From an uncultured Jannaschia sp. (GTDB taxonomy: Bacteria > Pseudomonadota > Alphaproteobacteria > Rhodobacterales > Rhodobacteraceae), in the NCBI RefSeq assembly GCF_947503795.1, contig NZ_CANNEZ010000001.1, positions 859,001-923,000 of the forward strand: DNA of 64,000 bases, written 5' to 3'. Below are positions 35,560 to 44,197 of this stretch, piece by piece. The notes beneath the pieces are model-generated. The model was given only the letters and a program-made list of their open reading frames with translations, was not told the origin of the DNA and did no database searches. Both the position numbers and the translations under genes were made by a program. How positions within the stretch are numbered: position 1 is the stretch's first letter; each line of letters starts with the position of its first letter.

Positions 35560-36357
35560 ATGGCTATTGAGGACATCGAAACGCCCTTTCTTGACCTGAC
35601 AGTACGGCAACGGCTTGTTGACGACGACAATCTAGAAGATGCGAAAACCGAAGAAGCACTGACACACTGCCAAGTGGGCGCTGAAGATGAGGTAGAAGCG
35701 GCGTTCAATGAATTTGCTGCTGGCAATCGCCTAGTGGGTATTCAGGCTGTCGAGCTCGATGCTGGCGAGTGGGTCGGCCATATTAAGCGGATAGACGCGG
35801 TCACACGCTACTTATCAGGCGCACTAAATGATCTCCCGGGGTCGCCTAGAGACTTTTCCCCAGCTCAAGTTGAAGCCCGGATACGGGCTTTGGCGTTGCC
35901 GGGTAGCCCTCTAAGCAAGAAAGAGGCGTTGCTGTGGTTCGAGGAGGAAGTATTCGACCAGCTGCCCAACTACACCGTAGCGGGCCGCCCGACATGGTTG
36001 TTTGAAGCCGATGGTGGTGACGCTAGGTCGCTACTGGCGTCAACAGAGTGTTCAACACTTCCATGCCGCTTGGGGTTGCCTGAACCTCTTCTGTGGGGTG
36101 ACCCGCCTGTCTACCCCAGAGGGTTAGAGTTCGTGGGGTTCGCTTTCTCGGGAGATAATTTCGACGGTGGTAGACGACCGACCGCACTCGATGGAGATTA
36201 TGACTCTGTCAGGAAGATTTGGATTATTGGCGGGCGGACACAGCCACTTCCTCATGGTCCGGACGACATGAAGGCGCTTAACGGCTTGGGCGAGGTCGTT
36301 TCGGAGCCGCCTCTACTTTCCAATGCAGTCAACAACGTTTATGTGTTTTTAAACTAG
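35560..36357 (+). CDS. Orphan protein 1 of the ATPase cargo operon (265 residues)
   Basis: I do not recognise this family. The product is acidic in its N-terminal third (DIETPFLDLTVRQRLVDDDNLED), with a mixed alpha/beta C-terminal half containing GLEFVGFAFSGDNFDGG and DYDSVRKIWIIGG. There is no signal peptide, membrane segment or nuclease motif. The next gene starts 13 bp after the stop, so it is the first gene of a three-gene operon. Codon use is more AT-rich than the chromosome. Confidence 0.75.
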   Translation: MAIEDIETPFLDLTVRQRLVDDDNLEDAKTEEALTHCQVGAEDEVEAAFNEFAAGNRLVGIQAVELDAGEWVGHIKRIDAVTRYLSGALNDLPGSPRDFSPAQVEARIRALALPGSPLSKKEALLWFEEEVFDQLPNYTVAGRPTWLFEADGGDARSLLASTECSTLPCRLGLPEPLLWGDPPVYPRGLEFVGFAFSGDNFDGGRRPTALDGDYDSVRKIWIIGGRTQPLPHGPDDMKALNGLGEVVSEPPLLSNAVNNVYVFLN

Positions 36358-36370
36358 TGAGGGGACGTAA

Positions 36371-37153
36371 ATGAGCCTTCTTCAAGCCTTTCAGGAAACG
36401 ATCGCCGGTAAGGAGGATCGTTCCGGTATCACTGCAGTCGATGTGTACACGTCAGCGGCCTTGGAGAACGGCGACCACTCTCAACAGGATAAATTTGTTG
36501 AGATGCAAGAGGTTATTGACACCAATCTGGCTGACGCTGAACGCAAGTGGTTCCTGTTGACTGGCGTGATCGCCAAGTGGAGGCTAGTATCTGAAGCGCT
36601 GTCTGAACGTATCCGCGTTAAGGTGTCAGATGATGCCGCTCCTTTGCCAGCTGTCGCGCAGTACCACGCGCTGCGCGCCATGGGCGTAGCAGCCGGTGGC
36701 TTACTGCCAGCGGATGTGCTGAATGAGCATGCGTTACGACAGTCCCACCCAAAACTTTGGGCGGAGCTGTTCTTGAGTGCATACCAAAATGGAAATCCTG
36801 CTCAAATCACCAAGCAGATGGTCAAATTACTCGCAGGCGACAACCCATTGATGCCTTGGAAGAGCCTTCGTGCGTTATTCCCTGAAATGCGATTGGCTTA
36901 CGGCTCGCCAGCTGAGTTTCGTAAGCAGGTTCAAATAATAGCGTACGAACTCGCTGATCTTACTGCTAGAAAAGGAATTCTTGAGGCTGCAGACAAAAGA
37001 GTTGGTGGAGGAATTTCGGACAGAGTTGTAGAGATGCCGAGAAGAGCCGGCGGCAGAAAGAAGTTCGAGATTCCGAGCTCGCCAATTAGGACAGACAAGA
37101 ACTATAGCCAAATATATGTCGTTCCCGATGGGCAACTCGCTGTAGCGATGTGA
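36371..37153 (+). CDS. Orphan protein 2 of the ATPase cargo operon (260 residues)
   Basis: No family recognised. The product is mostly alpha-helical, with a Lys/Arg-rich C-terminal linker (MPRRAGGRKKFEIP near residue 223) and a hydrophobic short tail. A GAGGGG ribosome site precedes ATG 36371, and the ATPase gene follows 13 bp later. A helical adaptor or DNA-binding partner of the ATPase is possible, from context only. Confidence 0.75.
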   Translation: MSLLQAFQETIAGKEDRSGITAVDVYTSAALENGDHSQQDKFVEMQEVIDTNLADAERKWFLLTGVIAKWRLVSEALSERIRVKVSDDAAPLPAVAQYHALRAMGVAAGGLLPADVLNEHALRQSHPKLWAELFLSAYQNGNPAQITKQMVKLLAGDNPLMPWKSLRALFPEMRLAYGSPAEFRKQVQIIAYELADLTARKGILEAADKRVGGGISDRVVEMPRRAGGRKKFEIPSSPIRTDKNYSQIYVVPDGQLAVAM

Positions 37154-37166
37154 TGGGTAATAATTA

Positions 37167-39791
37167 ATGGAACAATACGCCGCCAAACGACCAATTTCAG
37201 ACAAAGACTTTCTGATTGAGCGGCCGTTCGGTGATATCTCGAGAAGCCTTTTTGAAGAATGGTTTGATGCCGCGACTCTTTTTGTTGATGCAAAGGAGAT
37301 GTACTCCGACGAGGAGAGTTTTGTTTCTGCAGTAAACGAGTGTTTTTCCAGCCTCGCAAAACATTCTACTCGATATGATGACCACATATCTGGTGGGCGA
37401 CCAGGAGTCTACGAAACTGCGCGTGTGGCCGGCTCTACCAAAGGAAAATCAAGAAAAACGCGGGCGTTTCTCTTGTTGGAGCAGATGTTTCAGGGATTTT
37501 CGTTCAATCAACATCCACTTTTGGAAAAAGCCGACATCACCAAAGAGCAGATGCGAATTCCGTCGCCTCTGCTCTTCATCCGCCGGTTGCTTACTTCGGA
37601 AGACTATCTGGCCAGTGAAGCATACGCGCATGCAGTTGTTAGGGCGGAAATATTTGCGGCAACTGCGCGCAGCTTTCCTCCGAACGAGAAGCAAAACCTC
37701 TACAAGTACATTGCCGACCAAATAAACTACAAGTCCGTTGGTGATACGCTCAAGACCATGACCTCTTACGCCGAAAAGAGGGAATCTACCAACATAACCA
37801 AGCCGATACAGTTCATAGTCGGGCACTATCTAGCTTCATTGGGCCTAGCTAAGTTAAGCCTGTCGAGAAATCCTCAAACAAGCGGCCCAAGTCGTAATGA
37901 ATACAGACTGTTTTCAGTCCACGAATTTCTGAACCGCAAGTCGCTGGATATACTCCCGAATAAGTCCTCTGATCGCCGTGACGACTACGGCTATGAGATC
38001 AAGCTGACTGTGTCTCCAAGTGAACTGCCGTCGATACCACAGATCTTAAATGATCTGGAGGGTATTCCTTTCCCAGTTCCTGGCGCAAAGACCGTTTTTG
38101 CTGGTGGCATTCGGATGACCGAGCATGGTGGTGCAGTGGTCAGAATAAGTGGCAAAAGCGGCAGTGGAAAGACAAGCCTCGCGCTCGCAGCCTGCGTGGG
38201 GCTGGCGCCGCTCGGCACTGAAACATTCTATTTGTCTTGCGAAGAAGAAAGGGATGATCTCCTCGACCGAATTTCCACGGTCACACCAGCTTTTGTAAGC
38301 ACCAATCGGGTTTTTTCAGCAAAATCAGTGCACGGAGCAGCAGGCAGTGCCTCGACCACTGTTGCATCAGAAGACCAGTACGAAGACGCGTGGTTTCACA
38401 CTTATCACCTGGATAGTAACGACGCCCGTAGCAATTTCGAAGATGCTTTGTCTTTTGTTGACCAGATCATGGAGAAATACGACGCAGAGCCGGGTGATCA
38501 ACCGCGCTACCGAGCACCGGGAACTGTGCCTTATGTTGTCGTTCTAGATGGGGTTCACGAACTTGTAGATCGTGATGCGTATGAGCTGATCCTGAAAGAC
38601 ACCCCTGAGGATGATGAAGCTGGTTACGGTCCTATTTCGGAGCTACATCGGTTGATTGAGAAATATCGGAAGCTCAACGTTCTGGTCATATTGGTCTCCG
38701 CTGATTTTGACACACCTGTTTTCAGTTCGCTGGATTACCTCGTTGATGTGGTTGTCGAACTCGGCAATAATCAGGATGTAGATGCTCCTCACAAACCTTT
38801 GCGTACTGCTAGCCTAACAAAGACGCGCCGCCAGTTTTCCAATACAGGCACGCACAAGTTTCATATCTCGAAAAGGGATGGCGTCCGCTTCTACCCGAAT
38901 CTTGAAGCGACGGTTGAACAGTTCAAGTCCAGAAATTGGCAACAGCCGGATGATAACTTTGTTTTCGATTTTCTGCTTGGGCAAGAGCCTTCCTTGAAGA
39001 TTTTCAATAAATCTCATACGGTTATAGCGGGAAAAGGAAGTGGCGGTAAGGCAGGCTTTGCACTCCGGCTTCTCACGTCACCGCTCACCCCGAGAAAGGA
39101 AAGAACTCCCAGTTTTTCGGAAGCAAACGGCGTGGGCCTTGTTGGCTTGGCCCGGCGTTGCCTGATCATATCCTTTCTCTATCCAGAGTCCTACTACTCC
39201 GGGTTGGTCAAGAAGATCAAACAGTCGAAGTTTTCCGATAACTCAACTGACTATCCAAACCCAGAGTTCGATTTCTCTACTCTTACTTTCTACCCTGGCT
39301 ACGTGTCCCCAGAAGTGCTCCTCACCAAGGTTGCGGATGAATTACGCTCGGCAGAATTACAAGGTTACCCGTTTGACAGCATTCTTCTCGACGGTCTGCA
39401 CAATGTGTTCCTACAGTTTCCACTACTGGAAAAAAGCACTCTGATTTGGCCGATGCTTTCTGAAATGTTTAGGCGCTTGGGGGTAAACGTAGTTACAACC
39501 CACTCACACTTTGATGTGTTAGGGATGGGAAATTCTCCCCTCTTAGCGGCGGACGTAATGTCGGTTGCGCATAGATCAACTCCTCTGCTTCAAGCGCTGA
39601 TCAACTCTGCAGACTATTATCTCGATGTCTCGTCTGCTTATAACAATGAAATAGTTAGAAGCCGGTCTGACAGGGATAATCTCTACGAAGTCAGGGTAGC
39701 AACAGCATTCGGTCAAGCAGTGCCCCGAAGTGGTGTGGCATTTTGGGATAGAGAGGCTATGCAAATCAAAGACTTAGGCAAGCTCATCTGA
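37167..39791 (+). CDS. Large tandem RecA/KaiC-like P-loop ATPase (874 residues)
   Basis: Residues 1-~280 are a helical N-terminal region of unknown type. Domain 1 has Walker A GKSGSGKTS at 329-337 and Walker B VVVLD with D461, followed by the strand NVLVILVSADFD. Domain 2 has a P-loop-like G622-KGSGG-K628-A, with Ala replacing the usual Thr/Ser, and a Walker B SILLD with D742, then NVVTTHSHFD. The order resembles KaiC/RadA tandem RecA folds, with domain 1 likely active and domain 2 likely impaired. It ends one base from the convergent methyltransferase gene. Function unknown; defence or DNA transaction is inferred. Confidence 0.82.
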   Translation: MEQYAAKRPISDKDFLIERPFGDISRSLFEEWFDAATLFVDAKEMYSDEESFVSAVNECFSSLAKHSTRYDDHISGGRPGVYETARVAGSTKGKSRKTRAFLLLEQMFQGFSFNQHPLLEKADITKEQMRIPSPLLFIRRLLTSEDYLASEAYAHAVVRAEIFAATARSFPPNEKQNLYKYIADQINYKSVGDTLKTMTSYAEKRESTNITKPIQFIVGHYLASLGLAKLSLSRNPQTSGPSRNEYRLFSVHEFLNRKSLDILPNKSSDRRDDYGYEIKLTVSPSELPSIPQILNDLEGIPFPVPGAKTVFAGGIRMTEHGGAVVRISGKSGSGKTSLALAACVGLAPLGTETFYLSCEEERDDLLDRISTVTPAFVSTNRVFSAKSVHGAAGSASTTVASEDQYEDAWFHTYHLDSNDARSNFEDALSFVDQIMEKYDAEPGDQPRYRAPGTVPYVVVLDGVHELVDRDAYELILKDTPEDDEAGYGPISELHRLIEKYRKLNVLVILVSADFDTPVFSSLDYLVDVVVELGNNQDVDAPHKPLRTASLTKTRRQFSNTGTHKFHISKRDGVRFYPNLEATVEQFKSRNWQQPDDNFVFDFLLGQEPSLKIFNKSHTVIAGKGSGGKAGFALRLLTSPLTPRKERTPSFSEANGVGLVGLARRCLIISFLYPESYYSGLVKKIKQSKFSDNSTDYPNPEFDFSTLTFYPGYVSPEVLLTKVADELRSAELQGYPFDSILLDGLHNVFLQFPLLEKSTLIWPMLSEMFRRLGVNVVTTHSHFDVLGMGNSPLLAADVMSVAHRSTPLLQALINSADYYLDVSSAYNNEIVRSRSDRDNLYEVRVATAFGQAVPRSGVAFWDREAMQIKDLGKLI

Positions 39792-39792
39792 C

Positions 39793-41058
39793 TTAGGCCA
39801 GCACTAGGACTGCTTCCCCTAGCCTGGGGGAACCGCCTTGTTGAGGTGATGTCCGTAGCTTTCTGCTTATCTCGTTCTTTACGACCGTATAACCCAGTCC
39901 TTTCGCGATTTCAGCTAAGATGCGTCCTGTTTCAATTTGCACGCCCGCATACTGACTATTCCCCACAACGACCCACACTCGTCCATTCCGCTTCTTGGAT
40001 TTCGCAAGTTTTTCCAGAAGGTTAGACATCTCGAAGAAGTATGTTTCGATCATTCGAGGTATTCGTTTGTCCCACAGTAGATCTTCTTGAAGTCGCAACT
40101 GCGCTACTGTTTCGGTGAGAAGCCGAGGTTGATCCACCAAGCGCGAAAAGGTTTTCGAAACTTGAACGTGTGAAGTGAGAGTCTGTTTTCTCAGATCAAC
40201 GTTTTGGTTTCGGTTGTTGAGGTAGCCGAGCATCCAAAGCTCAACATTGTAAACATCTGTATAGTCAAAGGAGTTTGGGTAAGGTGGCGAAAAAATACTG
40301 ACGTCGAATTCTGGAAAGCAAAGGCCTTCATCGCGGACATCCTGCAGTTCTATTCTGGCCGGAGTCGCTGACTTGGAGTTGAAGCTCTCAATATCGAGAA
40401 AGCAACGCTCGGCTCGCACCTGAAGAGTGTCGAGAAGATCGTATTTTGTCTTGGGTCGTTGCTGCCAATTTCTTCGGTAGCGCCTTCCCTTACCGTTGAT
40501 CACCACGTTTGAGTTTTCTATCAGTGAGCTTCCAAGAATAACCTCAAAGAGTCGCTTTACCGTAGGGTCTTTGATACGCGAAATCGCGTCTCGAAATTGA
40601 AACACTTGGTGAGCAACATCTGCGTTGAAGAGCCATTTGCCGTTCTTTCCAGGTTCGACGAACGTTTCGGGGAGCCATGCCCCGCTGTTGCGGTCGAATG
40701 AGTTCTCCTGGTCTCGGGTCGATTCAATCACAGATCGGAACGAAGACCGAAGTTCATCGATATCATAGCATTCGGTCTTCGCGCGACCGAGATCCGCCAA
40801 GAAGGGGTTCACCTCAAATGAAGTGCTTGGAACACCGAGAAACTGTGCTGTTAGCGCTGTGGTTCCAGAGCCGGAGAATGGATCAATACATGTCTCTACT
40901 TTCGCCGGATGATCGACAATCGCCTGTCTAACAATTTCCGGTGAGAATGCCTCTTTGAAGCGATACCAACTGGAAAACGGCAATTCTTGTGATAGGTGGT
41001 TTGTCCCCAGAAATACTGGAGTGCTTTCCCCTATCCATTTGTCGAAAAGTGCCGTCAT
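39793..41058 (-). CDS. Site-specific DNA methyltransferase (amino-methylating type)
   Basis: A 421-residue SAM-dependent enzyme. Motif I is D59-PFSGSGTT (residues 59-67), the N-terminal WYRFKEAFSP at 31-40 is the region that precedes it in the family, and catalytic motif IV is S257-PPY260. SPPY is most common in N4-cytosine enzymes, while DPPY marks N6-adenine, so N4-cytosine is favoured. The region 100-240 is a candidate target-recognition domain. No restriction endonuclease gene is adjacent. It is convergent with the ATPase gene. Confidence 0.86.
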   Translation of the reverse strand: MTALFDKWIGESTPVFLGTNHLSQELPFSSWYRFKEAFSPEIVRQAIVDHPAKVETCIDPFSGSGTTALTAQFLGVPSTSFEVNPFLADLGRAKTECYDIDELRSSFRSVIESTRDQENSFDRNSGAWLPETFVEPGKNGKWLFNADVAHQVFQFRDAISRIKDPTVKRLFEVILGSSLIENSNVVINGKGRRYRRNWQQRPKTKYDLLDTLQVRAERCFLDIESFNSKSATPARIELQDVRDEGLCFPEFDVSIFSPPYPNSFDYTDVYNVELWMLGYLNNRNQNVDLRKQTLTSHVQVSKTFSRLVDQPRLLTETVAQLRLQEDLLWDKRIPRMIETYFFEMSNLLEKLAKSKKRNGRVWVVVGNSQYAGVQIETGRILAEIAKGLGYTVVKNEISRKLRTSPQQGGSPRLGEAVLVLA

Positions 41059-41164
41059 TGGTTTTTGCTCGATTGATCATGTGCGACTGTCTCACTGACG
41101 TCGCAGTACCTTATGGCACGCAGTGCTTCTTTCGCCAATAACGCGCAACCATACTTCTGGGATT

Positions 41165-42718
41165 TCAATGCCTCAATCCCCGTTCCGCTTGGGCCTCCTG
41201 GCTGTCTAGCTGTCCCTCAATCTCTCGGCGGCGGCTTTCGCTAAAGTCAAGCTCTGCTGCAAGTTCTCGTCCAGCGTTTTGTAGCTCGCCTCGTCGTTCA
41301 GCAATCCGTTCAAGGCCTTCATGGACGCGGTGTGCGAACGAATGAGCAAGGCCACGCAGTCTTTCAAGCCAGCCAGTTCCCTCTCGATCTTGCCGGTCGA
41401 GCGTGTTTCCAAGGCGGTCAAACCCTTCGCGGAGGCCTCTGAGGCCTTCACCAACCGCTCGACGCAGGCGAGCAAGTCGCGTTCCAAGGCTGTCAGTTGG
41501 CTCATCTAGTCCTCCTCGATCCGAATGCAGGTGACGTGCCGCTCGTCCATCGTGCAGGTCCTGAGCCGCGTCTTCGATGGGTCGAGGATCAGCCATGTCC
41601 CCTCGGGCCGCTCGATCCGCGTCAGGCCCAGCTCGGTCAGTTCCGAGCGCGTCAGATGTACCATCCAGAAAAAGCTCCCGGCCATCATCAAGGCGATCCC
41701 TGTCAGCACCATCCCCGCGATCAGCCAGGGCGAGATCGTCAGCCAAAGTCGGATCGAGCTCAGCCGCGTCTCGAACAGGCTCGCTGTCTCGGTCTGAAAC
41801 CGGCGCGTATCGCTCGCGATGGTATGCTGCGCGGCGCCCACAATGTTCTTCAAATCGATCCTGAAGCTCTTGAGCTGGGACGGGATCGAGGCGACGTGTT
41901 CCTGCCTGATCTCGTCGAGCTCCGCGTTCAGCTTCTCGCTCAGTCGGACCCTGTTGCCAGTCTTCACGGAAAATCTCTCCTTTCAGCCGCCAGCGCTCGC
42001 CAGTGTCGGGATCGCGGGCGGTGATGTAGGCCTTGCCGGTCCGTGGCAGGTCGAAGCCTGCGTCGGTGAGGGCGTCGATCATGGATGCGCGGTCGCTGAT
42101 CAGGCCGAGGTCGATCTGGTCCTGTATCCAGGCGTGCAACTCGTCCCGGTCCTGCGCGCGGGTCGGGGCTTCGACCGCGTCACGAACCTCCTGCGCGCGC
42201 TCCACATCCATCGGATCGGCCCAGCCGTGGCGCTGGTTCATCACGTCCCGCAGGCTGTCATAGGCGTCCTGATATCCGGGCGGCGCAATGTTGAGGCTTT
42301 TGCCAGCCGTCAACTCCAGGCGCGGGGTGCAGAAGTGAAGCTCGACCCGGCCTTCGTGGCGATGGCGGACCCAGAGCACCTCATATTGCTCAGGGTCCAG
42401 CCCCGCGAAGGCCAGCCGCTCGAACTGGTCCATGACCTTGGCCTGCTGGTCCTCGGTCGGGTCGTCGCTGTCGACAAAGCTGATCACGCCCGCGCGGTAG
42501 GTCCACTGGTGGCGGCTGGCGTCGATCAGGGCCTCGGTGCGCTCCGGGTTGCCACGCAGAACCTCGGGCAGTGGATCGCGGGTGACAGTCAATGGCTGAC
42601 CGTCCGCATCGCGGATCAGGTCGCGGTTGCTGTCATAGGCCAGCACGCGCTCGGCCACGAGGTAGCCAACCGGCCCTGCGCCCGCGCCTTTGCCGTTGGG
42701 GAAGAACTTGATCAGCAC
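41165..42718 (-). CDS. MbeA-type mobilization relaxase
   Basis: A 517-residue relaxase from GTG 42718. The first ~190 residues match the ColE1 MbeA pattern: FFPNGKGAGAGPVGYL at the start, then VLWVRHRHEGRVELHF, the H-E-N-type metal site of the MOBP5/HEN group. It nicks and binds oriT during mobilization. The C-terminal ~270 residues are Arg/Asp-rich and low in complexity because two other genes are encoded in a second frame there. Confidence 0.85.
   Translation of the reverse strand: MLIKFFPNGKGAGAGPVGYLVAERVLAYDSNRDLIRDADGQPLTVTRDPLPEVLRGNPERTEALIDASRHQWTYRAGVISFVDSDDPTEDQQAKVMDQFERLAFAGLDPEQYEVLWVRHRHEGRVELHFCTPRLELTAGKSLNIAPPGYQDAYDSLRDVMNQRHGWADPMDVERAQEVRDAVEAPTRAQDRDELHAWIQDQIDLGLISDRASMIDALTDAGFDLPRTGKAYITARDPDTGERWRLKGEIFREDWQQGPTEREAERGARRDQAGTRRLDPVPAQELQDRFEEHCGRRAAYHRERYAPVSDRDSEPVRDAAELDPTLADDLALADRGDGADRDRLDDGRELFLDGTSDALGTDRAGPDADRAARGDMADPRPIEDAAQDLHDGRAARHLHSDRGGLDEPTDSLGTRLARLRRAVGEGLRGLREGFDRLGNTLDRQDREGTGWLERLRGLAHSFAHRVHEGLERIAERRGELQNAGRELAAELDFSESRRREIEGQLDSQEAQAERGLRH
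41206..41505 (-). CDS. MbeD-like mobilization protein nested in the relaxase gene
   Basis: A 99-residue coiled-coil-like protein (LTALERDLLACVERL, then ALETRSTGKIERELAGLKD) read in a different frame inside the relaxase 3' end. ATG 41505 has AGGAGG exactly 6 nt upstream, and the gene starts right after the MbeB-like stop. ColE1 mbeD has the same nested position. Confidence 0.72.
   Translation of the reverse strand: MSQLTALERDLLACVERLVKASEASAKGLTALETRSTGKIERELAGLKDCVALLIRSHTASMKALNGLLNDEASYKTLDENLQQSLTLAKAAAERLRDS
41506..41967 (-). CDS. MbeB-like membrane mobilization protein nested in the relaxase gene
   Basis: A 153-residue protein from GTG 41967 with an AAGGAGAG ribosome site, wholly inside the relaxase frame. 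An amphipathic N-terminal half (QHTIASDTRRFQTETASLF) is followed by one membrane helix at about residues 75-101 (SPWLIAGMVLTGIALMMAG) and a soluble end. MbeB/MobB of ColE1 and IncQ plasmids has this plan and stabilises the relaxosome at the membrane. Confidence 0.76.
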   Translation of the reverse strand: MKTGNRVRLSEKLNAELDEIRQEHVASIPSQLKSFRIDLKNIVGAAQHTIASDTRRFQTETASLFETRLSSIRLWLTISPWLIAGMVLTGIALMMAGSFFWMVHLTRSELTELGLTRIERPEGTWLILDPSKTRLRTCTMDERHVTCIRIEED

Positions 42719-43185
42719 CGCCGCGCCTCATTGAGAAGCGCGGCGAGCCGGCGTTCGATCACCACAAGGCGACGCGCCACGGTCAGCGTGTCGAGGTCGT
42801 TGCGCCCGACCTTCATGGCGCGGTTCAGCAAGCGGGCTATCTGGTTGAGGTTGCCGCCGATGCGCCCGACGGCCAGCACCAACGCGGGGTCGACGCGCGG
42901 CACGGGCTTGCGGCGGCGTGCTTCGGTCAGGCCAAGCGCCTCACGCAGAAGGGTCGAAGCGGGCAGTCCAGCGGCCTCGGCCTTGGCGCGCAGCTGGGCC
43001 TTCTCGGACTCGGTGCAGCGGAAGACGAAGGTCTCGGTGAGCGGCTCTTTGGCGGGGGCTTTGCCCGCGCCGGTGGGGTTCGAAGGGGAGGCGTGCCGCC
43101 CCTCGCAAGGTCCCGTGTCAGCAGCGCCAGCGTATGACATGGGTCGCCTTGCTGTTTGCTCTTCTGTGGGATCGGAAGCGGTCAT
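42712..43185 (-). CDS. MobC/MbeC-type relaxosome accessory protein
   Basis: A 157-residue protein from ATG 43185, which overlaps the preceding stop (ATGA). It has a ribbon-helix-helix start (TETFVFRCTESEKAQLRAKAE) and the MobC signature VGRIGGNLNQIARLLNRA near residue 112. Such proteins open the DNA near nic for the relaxase. The stop overlaps the relaxase start. Confidence 0.85.
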   Translation of the reverse strand: MTASDPTEEQTARRPMSYAGAADTGPCEGRHASPSNPTGAGKAPAKEPLTETFVFRCTESEKAQLRAKAEAAGLPASTLLREALGLTEARRRKPVPRVDPALVLAVGRIGGNLNQIARLLNRAMKVGRNDLDTLTVARRLVVIERRLAALLNEARRC

Positions 43186-44036
43186 GATCTGAGGCCTACC
43201 GCTTGGATTTGGGCCTGCGTTACCAGCTTCGACGCCAGCAATCCCTCGATCTGCTTGGCCGTGATGTGTTTGCACATCGGGCTGCGATCAATGATCCAGC
43301 AGACCAACCGTGCATGGTGATCGGCCTCCAACGCTGCTGACTTTTTTCGGGCTGCTGCCTGCTTCTCGACATAGGCCTGCCAGCGCCGCGACTGAAACCA
43401 GTTGTCGGAAAAGCAGACCTTGGAACGGGTGAAACCAGCGCTGTTGGTCGCGTAGGCTTGGACAGCCTGCAACAAGCGCTCCGGCTTGATCCCTTCCTTC
43501 ACGGCCTCTTCGATCTGGGCAAGGCAGGCCGCTTTGCCGCGCAATCGGTCGGATGGATACGCCGCCAAAATCTTCTCAGCTTCTGAAGCCTCCGCCGCCT
43601 CGCGCTTGCGCGTAGGTGGTTTATGGATGGTTTTAGGGTGGTTTGGGGGCCGTGGTGGCCCCGGTACCCCGGCCACAGAGGCCCCCGTACCGGGTCCAGA
43701 CTGGACGGGGTCCACTGTGGACCCCGTCTCAATCTCGGGTTCTGCGGTCGGTTCCAGCGCTTCGACCTTGGCAAGATCGATCCGGTAAACGACGGTGAAA
43801 CCGTTCTTGCAGGTCCGTGCGCCGGTCTCGACCAGGATGCCATCTTTCAAGAACTCGCGGACGGTTCGCTTGACCGTAGTCTCCCCCAGCTCGGTGTGGC
43901 GCTGGATTGTTCCTTTCGAACACCAGATGCCCGACCCGTCATCAGAGGCCTTGTCCGCCAAAAACATTATGATCTGCTTGCGCGTCGCACTCCCAAACTT
44001 CCTCTCGGCACAAGCGTTTGCCACGCGCCAGCTCAT
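43182..44036 (-). CDS. Winged-helix protein resembling plasmid replication initiators
   Basis: A 284-residue protein. The N-terminal ~90 residues form a helix-turn-helix module (KGTIQRHTELGETTVKRTVREFLKDGILVE). A Pro-rich linker at ~120-145 (GPPRPPNHPKTIHKPP) leads to a helical C-terminal domain. The layout is like helix-turn-helix initiator/primase-accessory proteins on alphaproteobacterial plasmids. It leads the mobilization operon by overlap with mobC; a role in copying the excised circle is inferred. Confidence 0.7.
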   Translation of the reverse strand: MSWRVANACAERKFGSATRKQIIMFLADKASDDGSGIWCSKGTIQRHTELGETTVKRTVREFLKDGILVETGARTCKNGFTVVYRIDLAKVEALEPTAEPEIETGSTVDPVQSGPGTGASVAGVPGPPRPPNHPKTIHKPPTRKREAAEASEAEKILAAYPSDRLRGKAACLAQIEEAVKEGIKPERLLQAVQAYATNSAGFTRSKVCFSDNWFQSRRWQAYVEKQAAARKKSAALEADHHARLVCWIIDRSPMCKHITAKQIEGLLASKLVTQAQIQAVGLRS

Positions 44037-44150
44037 TGGAAGGCCTCAGGGGCAAGGTTTGACAATTCGCCGCTAAGTGCTTGATGCGCCGTGGTCGGTT
44101 TGACAGATTTTTCGTGACTAACGTGTTGAGCCCTATCAATAAGCTTCGGT

Positions 44151-44197
44151 TTGAAAATCCTCGTGTCGGTGGTTCGATTCCGCCCCCGGGCACCACT
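44151..44197 (+). repeat. Attachment site attR of element 1 / left site of element 2 (47-bp repeat, copy 2)
   Basis: Identical to 32943-32989 over 47 bp, but the 5' half of the tRNA is missing, so it is not a tRNA gene. It is the right end of element 1 and the junction with element 2. Confidence 0.93.

Larger units (their letters stand above)
32943..44197. mobile_element. Integrative mobilizable element 1 in tRNA-Phe
   Basis: Bounded by exact 47-bp repeats of the tRNA 3' end. It holds an integrase next to attL, two small HTH genes, an XRE regulator, the ATPase/methyltransferase cargo, a ColE1-type mobilization cassette and an HTH protein resembling replication initiators. Base composition in 34.6-41.1 kb is visibly more AT-rich than the chromosome. 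No type IV secretion genes are present, so transfer would need a helper. Confidence 0.88.

Noticed and set aside
35560-41058. BREX, DISARM or classical restriction-modification system
   Set aside because: A methyltransferase and an ATPase are present, but PglZ, BrxL, a DrmA-type helicase, a phospholipase or any clear endonuclease were not recognised.
44151-44197. A second tRNA-Phe gene
   Set aside because: Only the 3' half is present; it is an attachment site.
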